A DNA stretch of 64,000 bases from contig NZ_JAIVLR010000002.1 of NCBI RefSeq assembly GCF_020524765.1, positions 62,001 through 126,000 on the forward strand, read 5' to 3'. The position numbers were made by a program, and so were the translations under genes. This stretch comes from Qipengyuania gaetbuli (GTDB taxonomy: Bacteria > Pseudomonadota > Alphaproteobacteria > Sphingomonadales > Sphingomonadaceae). The notes under the pieces are model-generated. The model worked only from the letters and a program-made list of their open reading frames with translations. It was not told the origin of the DNA and did not search any database. Position 1 is the first letter of the stretch; every line of letters starts with the position of its first letter. Shown in pieces: positions 17,360 through 24,314 of the stretch.

Positions 17360-18342
17360 ACGCGCGTTCGGCTTCCCGCAACGCACCGGCTGGCCCGTCG
17401 CCCTTCGCGGTCGAGGCGGCAGCACTTCCGCGCGAAAAATTCGCAGATCCAGCCATCACGGCCAAGGGTGAGCCGCGCGCGAGCGTGCCGCTGGTCCGGC
17501 TCGATACGCTGTGGCTCAACACCGGCACGCTGTGCAATCTGGCCTGCGCCACATGCTACATCGAAAGCAGCCCGACCAATGATGCGCTGGTCTATCTGCG
17601 TAGCCACGATGCGGGCCGCTTCCTCGATGAAGCGGCAAGCATGGGGACCCGCGAGATCGGCTTCACAGGTGGCGAGCCTTTCATGAACCCCGATATGCTC
17701 GCGATGCTGGAGGACTGCCTTGCGCGCGGATTCGAGGTCCTGGTCCTGACCAATGCCATGCGGCCGATGCGCAGGCACGAGCGCGCGCTGCTCACCTTGC
17801 GCGAAAGGTTCGGCGAGCGGCTGACCCTGCGTGTGAGCCTCGACCACCATTCGCGGCCCGTCCACGAGGCGGAGCGGGGTGCCAACAGCTGGGTTCCCGC
17901 GATGGACGGGCTGCGCTGGCTGTCGGACCATGGCTTTTCGATCGCCGTTGCCGGACGCCTCTTGCCGGGCGAGGGCGAGCAGGAGGCGCGCCGCGCCTAT
18001 GCCGCGCTGTTCGCTGCCGAAGGGATCGCAATCGATGCACATGACCCTGTGCGGCTGGTGCTGTTTCCCGAAATGGACGCAGGCAAGGACATCGCGGAGA
18101 TCACCACCGCGTGCTGGGACATTCTCGGCAAGTCACCTTCCGACATCATGTGCGCATCGAGCCGCATGGTCGTGCACCGCAAGGGCGAGCCGGGCCCACG
18201 CGTCGCGGCCTGCACGCTCATTCCCTATGACGCGGGGTTCGACCTCGGTGCAACGCTGGCAGAGGCGAGCGGAGAGGTGGCCCTGAACCACCCGCATTGC
18301 GCGCGCTTCTGCGTGCTGGGCGGGGCCAGCTGCTCGGCCTAG
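17356..18342 (+). CDS. Radical SAM protein with C-terminal cysteine cluster
   Basis: 328 residues from GTG 17356. The 4Fe-4S/SAM motif is CNLACATC (Cys60, Cys64, Cys67), followed by FTGGEPFMNPD, the GGE motif. The C-terminal part contains five further cysteines (266, 286, 315, 319, 326) in an arrangement suggesting an auxiliary cluster. It does not match a radical SAM subfamily I can name with certainty. The start overlaps the stop of the flavoprotein gene, so the two products are probably made together; the flavoprotein could be a redox partner. It converges with the transporter gene with a four-base overlap. Confidence 0.85.
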   Translation: MNARSASRNAPAGPSPFAVEAAALPREKFADPAITAKGEPRASVPLVRLDTLWLNTGTLCNLACATCYIESSPTNDALVYLRSHDAGRFLDEAASMGTREIGFTGGEPFMNPDMLAMLEDCLARGFEVLVLTNAMRPMRRHERALLTLRERFGERLTLRVSLDHHSRPVHEAERGANSWVPAMDGLRWLSDHGFSIAVAGRLLPGEGEQEARRAYAALFAAEGIAIDAHDPVRLVLFPEMDAGKDIAEITTACWDILGKSPSDIMCASSRMVVHRKGEPGPRVAACTLIPYDAGFDLGATLAEASGEVALNHPHCARFCVLGGASCSA

Positions 18343-19034
18343 GCGCGTTTGCGGCTGTCCAGCCACTTCGCCAGCGCGACGCCGCCCGTGATGAGGAAGG
18401 GCACCAGCACGATGCTGAGCGTCACCTTGGCGATGACCTGTCCGATGAGGAGGTTGGTGATCGGGAACTGGCCGTAGAAGGCCAGCGTGATGAAGATCAC
18501 CGAATCGATTGCCTGGCTCAGCGCCGACGCGACCGCGCCGCGTGCCATCAGTGAAAACGCGCCGCCGCCTTCGGCATTGCCGCGCAGGCGCGAGAAGATC
18601 CACACGTTGAGCAGCAGCGAGACGATGTAGGCCGCAGGTCCGGCCGCCCAGACGCGCCAGATCGTCGCATGGACCCGCTCGAACGCCGCCAGGTCCTCTG
18701 CCCGTCCGCCGATCATTTCGGGCGATGCGGGAAGGTTCAGCACGAGCTGCATCAGCAAGCCGGAAATCAGCAGCGGGACGAACCCGAACCACACGATCCG
18801 GTTGGCGAGTTTTTCTCCGTAGAGCTGGGCGATGGTGCTGGAAATCACCACCAGCAAGAGGAAGGCGAAGATGCCCGATTCCACCGCGAGGTCGGTCGGC
18901 CACAGCTGCACCTGCTTGAACGCGAGCACGCCCGCGAGCACGGTCATGCCCCCGTAGAGCAGGATATAGACGAACAGGCCGAGCGGCATGGCAGCTGCGG
19001 CAAGGCGGGTTTCGTTGGCCGGGCTTTCGGTCAT
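18339..19034 (-). CDS. VUT family queuosine precursor transporter (YhhQ-like)
   Basis: 231 residues with about six hydrophobic segments. The charged, polar YGEKLANRIVWFG and the SALSQAIDSVIFITLAF segment are characteristic of the VUT/YhhQ (DUF165) family, which takes up queuine precursors such as preQ0/preQ1 for tRNA modification. The ATG at 19034 is preferred to the in-frame TTG at 19049. No queuosine biosynthesis gene is adjacent. Confidence 0.85.
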   Translation of the reverse strand: MTESPANETRLAAAAMPLGLFVYILLYGGMTVLAGVLAFKQVQLWPTDLAVESGIFAFLLLVVISSTIAQLYGEKLANRIVWFGFVPLLISGLLMQLVLNLPASPEMIGGRAEDLAAFERVHATIWRVWAAGPAAYIVSLLLNVWIFSRLRGNAEGGGAFSLMARGAVASALSQAIDSVIFITLAFYGQFPITNLLIGQVIAKVTLSIVLVPFLITGGVALAKWLDSRKRA

Positions 19035-19168
19035 GACGGGGTAGGACAATCTTTCAAACTGGTGACAGCGCGCGCTGGCGGAGGGCGCAGAAATTGACTA
19101 AGCGGACCCGCCGCGCAAGGTAGCGGCTGATTTCATCCGCAACTTGTCGCATCGCGAAGGGGTCCGCA

Positions 19169-20497
19169 ATGCCGCCTTTCATTGTCAATATCGCCGGTAT
19201 CCTCGCGATCCTCCTGATCGCCTTCCTGCTGTCCACCGGCAAGCGCCGCATCAAGCTGCGTGTCGTGGGTGCGGCTTTCGCATTGCAGGCCCTGATGGCG
19301 CTGCTCGTCCTGCGCACGCCCTGGGGTGTCGAGGCGATCCTGGCGATGTCGAACGGCGTCATTGCCCTGCTCGACTATTCCAAGGCCGGTATCACCGCGA
19401 TCTTCGGTCCGATGGAAGGCAATCCCTTCACCAATACCTTCGTGATCGCCGCCCTGCCGGTGATCATCTTCTTCGCCGCGCTCGTCTCGATCCTCTACCA
19501 CTGGGGCATCATGCAGCGGCTGGTGCGCTGGGTCGGCGGTGCGATCGGCTGGATTACGGGCATCTCCAAGGTCGAGGCGCTCGGCAGCGCGGCCAATATC
19601 TTCGTCGGCCAGTCGGAAAGCCCGCTGGTCGTGCGCCCCTATCTCGCAGCGCTCACGCCCAGCCGCCTGTTCACCCTGATGAGCGTCGGCATGGCCGGCG
19701 TGGCGGGCACGATCCTGGCTGCATACGCCAGCTTCATCGGCGCAGAAGCCGTGCCGTTCCTGCTGGCAGCCGCCTTCATGTCGGCACCCGGCGGTATCCT
19801 GATGGCCAAGATCATCATGCCCGACGACGAGAGCGATCTCGCGCGTGACGCGGCCGAGATGGCCGAGGTCAAGCTGCCTGATGCCCGCATCAGCGGCGAC
19901 GGGCCGGCGGCGCTCACCGAAAGCGGCAAACCGCACGAGGTCGAGGTGGCCGAGACTTTCGAGGAAGGCCACAAGCCTGCCAATGTCATCGAGGCAGCGG
20001 CCCAAGGCACCCAGACCGGCGTGAAGCTGGCGGTTGCCGTCGGCGCCATGGTCATGGTCTTCGTTGCGCTGGTCGCGCTCGCCAACGGCATACTCGGCGG
20101 CATCGGCGGCTGGTTCGGCTATCCCGACATCAGCTTCCAGCAGCTGCTCGGCTATGTATTCGCGCCGGTCATGTACCTCATCGGCATTCCGTGGGAGCAG
20201 GCCGGCGCTGCCGGCGGGCTGTTCGGCACCAAGATCGTGCTCAACGAATTCGTCGCCTTCATCGAACTGGGCGCCATGGACGCGGCTGTCCTTACCGAAC
20301 GCAGCCGGGCGATCATCACTTTCGCGCTCTGCGGCTTTGCGAATTTCAGCTCGATCGCCATCCAGATGGCGGTGACGGGCGGCCTTGCGCCAAATCAAAG
20401 ACCGGTCATCGCCAAGCTCGGTATCCGCGCCCTGGCTGCCGGTAGCCTCGCCAACCTGATGAGCGCGGCACTGGCGGGACTCTTCCTACCGTATTAA
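19169..20497 (+). CDS. NupC-type concentrative nucleoside transporter
   Basis: 442 residues with about ten membrane segments. The family signatures are VFVGQSESPLVVRPYL (read as IFVGQSESPLVVRPYL), the MSAPGGILMAKI hairpin region, GTKIVLNEFVAF and CGFANFSSIAIQMA. These belong to CNT transporters, which import nucleosides with Na+ or H+. A charged cytoplasmic-type loop between about 220 and 280 (DDESDLARDAAEMAEV and following) is longer than in E. coli NupC. GAAGGGG precedes the ATG. The dioxygenase gene follows after 14 bases. Confidence 0.92.
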   Translation: MPPFIVNIAGILAILLIAFLLSTGKRRIKLRVVGAAFALQALMALLVLRTPWGVEAILAMSNGVIALLDYSKAGITAIFGPMEGNPFTNTFVIAALPVIIFFAALVSILYHWGIMQRLVRWVGGAIGWITGISKVEALGSAANIFVGQSESPLVVRPYLAALTPSRLFTLMSVGMAGVAGTILAAYASFIGAEAVPFLLAAAFMSAPGGILMAKIIMPDDESDLARDAAEMAEVKLPDARISGDGPAALTESGKPHEVEVAETFEEGHKPANVIEAAAQGTQTGVKLAVAVGAMVMVFVALVALANGILGGIGGWFGYPDISFQQLLGYVFAPVMYLIGIPWEQAGAAGGLFGTKIVLNEFVAFIELGAMDAAVLTERSRAIITFALCGFANFSSIAIQMAVTGGLAPNQRPVIAKLGIRALAAGSLANLMSAALAGLFLPY

Positions 20498-20511
20498 GGG
20501 CCGCTTCCATT

Positions 20512-21453
20512 ATGACCGATTCCAACACCGATATCGCGGTTGTGTCGCTGGCACAGCCGCTCGAAAACATCGCCGACGAGCTTGGCCGCAGCTTCCAGGA
20601 ATACGGCTTTGCCGTAATTCGCGACCATGGCATCCCGCAGGAACTGATCGACCGCGCCGAAGCGCTGTCGAAGGAATTCTTCGCGCTGCCGGACGAAGCC
20701 AAGCGCGCCTACCACATCCCGGGCGGGGGCGGCGCACGCGGCTACACGCCGTTCGGGACCGAGAAGGCCAAGGACGCCAAGGTCCACGACCTCAAGGAAT
20801 TCTGGCACGTCGGGCGCGAACTTCCCGAAGGGCACGAGCTGGCCGAATACATGGCCGCCAATGTCTGGCCGGACGAGGTCGACGGTTTCCGCGAGACCTT
20901 CACCGAACTCTACACGGCCTTCGAGGAAGCCGGCGGCCGCGTGCTGGAGGCGATCGCGCTCCATCTCGGCCTGCCGCGCGAGTTCTTCGCCGCCACCGTC
21001 AAGGACGGCAATTCGGTCATGCGCCTGCTGCGCTACCCGCCGCTCGAAGGCGCGGAAGCCGAAGGAGCCATCCGTGCCGCAGCGCATGGCGACATCAACA
21101 CGATCACGCTGCTGCTGGGCGCGGAAGAGGCCGGTCTCGAACTGCTGACCAAGCAGGATGAATGGAAGGCCGTGGACGTGCCGGAAGGCGCGCTGGTCAT
21201 CAATGTCGGCGACATGCTCGACCGGCTGACCAACGGCAAGCTGCGTTCGACCACGCACCGCGTCGTAAATCCGCGCGGCGAGGCGGCATATCGGGCGCGC
21301 TATTCCATGCCCTTCTTCCTGCACTTCCGCCCGGACTACACGATCGAGACGCTGGAAAGCTGCATCGATCCGGCGCGTCCGGACGACCATCCGGCGCCGA
21401 TTTCCAGCCACGATTTCCTGCTGCAGCGCCTGCGCGAGATCAATCTCGCCTGA
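20512..21453 (+). CDS. Isopenicillin N synthase family 2-oxoglutarate/Fe(II) dioxygenase
   Basis: 313 residues. The Fe(II) facial triad is His192 and Asp194 in AAHGDINTITLLL and His249 in THRVVNP; 2-oxoglutarate binding is provided by the RARYSMPFF arginine/serine. The N-terminal DIOX_N domain shows YGFAVIRDHGIP. The family oxidises small molecules; the actual substrate is unknown. It follows the nucleoside transporter closely, so a link to purine or nucleoside catabolism is possible but speculative. A GC-rich hairpin without a T tract follows the stop (21469-21496). Confidence 0.88.
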   Translation: MTDSNTDIAVVSLAQPLENIADELGRSFQEYGFAVIRDHGIPQELIDRAEALSKEFFALPDEAKRAYHIPGGGGARGYTPFGTEKAKDAKVHDLKEFWHVGRELPEGHELAEYMAANVWPDEVDGFRETFTELYTAFEEAGGRVLEAIALHLGLPREFFAATVKDGNSVMRLLRYPPLEGAEAEGAIRAAAHGDINTITLLLGAEEAGLELLTKQDEWKAVDVPEGALVINVGDMLDRLTNGKLRSTTHRVVNPRGEAAYRARYSMPFFLHFRPDYTIETLESCIDPARPDDHPAPISSHDFLLQRLREINLA

Positions 21454-21534
21454 TCCGGACAACCCCGATCCGCCGTGGGCCCAAATCCGCGGCGGAACCC
21501 GGCCGGCAAGATAAATTCCAAATGGTGCAATTTT

Positions 21535-21552
21535 GCAACTTATCTAAGTTGC
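21535..21552. promoter_or_regulatory. Perfect inverted repeat GCAACTT-ATCT-AAGTTGC upstream of the TonB receptor
   Basis: Seven-base arms at 21535-21541 and 21546-21552 around ATCT, in an AT-rich island within the 268-base gap before the TonB-dependent receptor. It could be an operator or a short RNA hairpin in the leader. It does not match a Fur box. A TTGACT hexamer follows at 21613, but no convincing -10 was found. Confidence 0.4.
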
Positions 21553-21721
21553 TGAATTACTTGAATTTATCCCTTTGTGTGGCGCAATTGATTCACAGCC
21601 CCCGGTGGCTGTCTTGACTCTGTCACAAAAGCATCGCTTTGCCGAAACATGCACGGCCTAGCGGGGCTGCGCTTCCGTAAAGCATCAAGTATTCACCCGA
21701 AGAGACGAAGGGGTCTTCTCG

Positions 21722-24241
21722 ATGAAGTTCAAATATCTCCTGGCCACGTCGGTGGCTGGTATCGCAGCTGCAGGCGCAATGCCCGCCGCAGCCCAGTCGA
21801 CCGGTTCGATCGACTTCGATGACGATGTGATCATCGTTACCGGCACCACCGACAATGGTGTCGGCGGCGTCGAAATCCCGAACACCACCAAGGCGAAGCA
21901 GGTTCTCAACGAAGAGATCATCCGTCGCCAGCGTCCGGGCCAGACGGTCAACGACATCGTGAACCTGGTTCCCGGCGTCAGCTTCCAGAACAACGACCCC
22001 TGGGGTTCGTCGGGCGGTGGCTTCACCATCCGCGGCTTCAGCTCGGACCGCGTTTCGCAGACCCTCGACGGCCTGCCGCTGAACGATTCGGGTAACTACG
22101 CCCTCTACACCAACCAGCAGGTCGACCCGGAAGTCCTCGAAGAGGTCAACGTCAACCTCGGCACCACCGACGTCGACAGCCCGACCGCTTCGGCAACCGG
22201 CGGCACGATCAACATCCGTACGCGTGAGCCCAGCGACGATGCCGGCATCACCGCGACGATGACCTTCGGCGACGTCCTTTCGAAGGGCGCCGAAGACACC
22301 GTCTACATGCGCGGCTTCCTGATGCTCGACACCGGCGACATCACCGGCAACGGCCTCAAGATGTTCGGTTCGGCCAGCTACACCAGCTACGGCGTTCCCT
22401 ATAACCCGTACGGCAAGATCGATAAGAAGCAGTTCAACGCCCGCATCTGGCAGGACCTGGGTTCGAACGGCGACTTCGTGGCGGTTTCGGGCCACTACAA
22501 CGAGAACCGCAACAACTTCGCCGGTTCGGAAAGCCTGCGCTTCCTCCTGCCGATGGCTGAAGATGGCGAAGTCGAAATCAACGGCGTCACCTACAACGAC
22601 AAGGAAGGCCGTTTCTCGATCTACGAGACCAACGGCGAATATCCCTGCAGCATCGCGGCCGACGAACTGGTCGGCGGCGTGGGCAACCCCGGCGTCAGCG
22701 ACCGCTACGACGACCGCAACGGTTGCGGCGCGGCATTCTACCGTCGCTACAACCCGTCGAACACGGGCAACATCCGCGGCGCCTCGCGTTTCAGCATCGG
22801 TGACAGCCTGACCTTCACGTTCGATCCGAGCTACCAGTACGTCAAGGCGAACGGTGGCGGCCCCGACGATCTGCGTGAATCGTTCTTCACCGTAAACGGC
22901 GGCTCCTACACGGGTGCATTCAACGGCGGTTACTACTTCGGACGCGACCTCAACGGCGACGGCGACCTGCTCGACCGCCTGGCAGGTACCGACCCGAGCC
23001 AGACGACCACCGACCGTTACGGCGTCATTGCCAACCTGATCTACGACATCGCCGACAACCATCGTGCGCGTCTGACCTACACCTGGGACCGTGCACGTCA
23101 CCGTCAGACGGGTGAAATCAGCGGCATGTACGAAAACGGTGAACCGTGGAACGTGTTCGCGATCGATGAGCCGGTGCTCGACGTCAACGGCAACCCGGTC
23201 CAGAAGCGTGACCGTCTGTCGTACGCCATCCTGCACCAGGTTTCGGCAGAGTACACCGGCCAGTTCGGCGACCTCACCGCGAAGCTCGCACTGCGTGCTC
23301 CGTTCTTCACCCGTGAGCTGAACCAGAACTGCTTCACCACCTCGGCTGGCGGCTTCGTCGACTGTCCGAACCCGGGTGCAGACCTGTCGAACTACGTGAA
23401 CGCCTCGTTCAACGACGATCACGCCGCACCGCAGTCGCGTACCTACAAGTACGACGAGCTGCTGCCGAACGTCGGCTTCACCTACGACATCAGCGACGCG
23501 ATGTCGGTGTTCGGTAACTACGCCAAGGGCCTCTCGGTCCCCGGTACCGACCCGCTGTACGATTCGCTGTACTTCGCCGATGAAGACGTCGCTCGCCCGG
23601 TTCCGGAAACGACCGACAGCTTCGACCTCGGCATGCGTTACCAGACCGGAGACGTGGAAGCCCAGCTTGGTGCCTACTACACCAAGTACAACAACCGCCT
23701 GGCGGTTGCGTTCGACCCGACTGCCAATGACGGCGAAGGCGAATTCGTCTTCCGTAACCTCGGCAAGGTCGACAAGTGGGGCATCGACGGCTCGATCGCC
23801 TACCGTCCGTCGCGCAACTCGCTCCTGTATGTCTTCGGCTCGTACAACGACTCCGAAATCCAGGACGACGTGCTTGACCGCGGTGGCTTCATCCCGACCG
23901 CCGGCAAGCAGGAATCGGGTACGCCGACCTACTCGTTCGGTGGCCGTGGCCAGATCGCCTTCGGTGACTTCGAACTGGGCGCACAGGTGAAGCACACCGG
24001 TCCGCGGTGGATCAACGACACCAACGAAGACAAGGCTCCGTCCTACACCGTTGTCGACCTCGACGCGCGTATCACGCTCGGCGAATTCGCAACCGGCGGC
24101 GACGCAGCCATCCAGCTGAACCTCACCAACCTGTTCGATGAATATTACATCGGCTTCTTCGGTGGCTCGCTGGACGACTTCGGCTTCGCACAGATCGGTG
24201 CTCCGCGCGCCGGCAGCATCTCGCTGATCATCGGCTACTAA
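21722..24241 (+). CDS. TonB-dependent outer-membrane receptor
   Basis: 839 residues with a signal peptide of about 25 residues ending AAAQ, a TonB-box-like DDVIIVTG near residue 37, a plug domain (VNDIVNLVPGVSFQNNDPWG, FTIRGFSSDRVSQTLDGLPLNDSGN) and a long beta barrel with the closing ITLGEFATGGDAAIQLNLTNLFDEYY region. The C-terminus ends in an aromatic residue (IIGY), as outer-membrane proteins do. Codons are strongly biased to CGT, GGT, GTT, AAC and TTC compared with neighbours, the mark of a highly expressed gene. The ligand is unknown; it is FecA/catecholate-like in size, but no siderophore genes are nearby. A rho-independent terminator follows. Confidence 0.93.
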   Translation: MKFKYLLATSVAGIAAAGAMPAAAQSTGSIDFDDDVIIVTGTTDNGVGGVEIPNTTKAKQVLNEEIIRRQRPGQTVNDIVNLVPGVSFQNNDPWGSSGGGFTIRGFSSDRVSQTLDGLPLNDSGNYALYTNQQVDPEVLEEVNVNLGTTDVDSPTASATGGTINIRTREPSDDAGITATMTFGDVLSKGAEDTVYMRGFLMLDTGDITGNGLKMFGSASYTSYGVPYNPYGKIDKKQFNARIWQDLGSNGDFVAVSGHYNENRNNFAGSESLRFLLPMAEDGEVEINGVTYNDKEGRFSIYETNGEYPCSIAADELVGGVGNPGVSDRYDDRNGCGAAFYRRYNPSNTGNIRGASRFSIGDSLTFTFDPSYQYVKANGGGPDDLRESFFTVNGGSYTGAFNGGYYFGRDLNGDGDLLDRLAGTDPSQTTTDRYGVIANLIYDIADNHRARLTYTWDRARHRQTGEISGMYENGEPWNVFAIDEPVLDVNGNPVQKRDRLSYAILHQVSAEYTGQFGDLTAKLALRAPFFTRELNQNCFTTSAGGFVDCPNPGADLSNYVNASFNDDHAAPQSRTYKYDELLPNVGFTYDISDAMSVFGNYAKGLSVPGTDPLYDSLYFADEDVARPVPETTDSFDLGMRYQTGDVEAQLGAYYTKYNNRLAVAFDPTANDGEGEFVFRNLGKVDKWGIDGSIAYRPSRNSLLYVFGSYNDSEIQDDVLDRGGFIPTAGKQESGTPTYSFGGRGQIAFGDFELGAQVKHTGPRWINDTNEDKAPSYTVVDLDARITLGEFATGGDAAIQLNLTNLFDEYYIGFFGGSLDDFGFAQIGAPRAGSISLIIGY

Positions 24242-24265
24242 GCCAGATCGCGAACCGAAAAGAAG

Positions 24266-24300
24266 AGGGCGGCTCCCATGCGGGGCCGCCCTTTTTCTTT
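24266..24300 (+). terminator. Rho-independent terminator of the TonB receptor gene
   Basis: AGGGCGGC (24266-24273) pairs with GCCGCCCT (24285-24292) and is followed by TTTTTCTTT, 25 bases after the receptor stop codon. Confidence 0.85.
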
Positions 24301-24314
24301 GCCCGAAACCAGGA

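Noticed and set aside
21469-21496. TCCGCCG/CGGCGGA hairpin after the dioxygenase gene as a terminator
   Set aside because: The loop is 14 bases and no T tract follows, so it is not a convincing rho-independent terminator.
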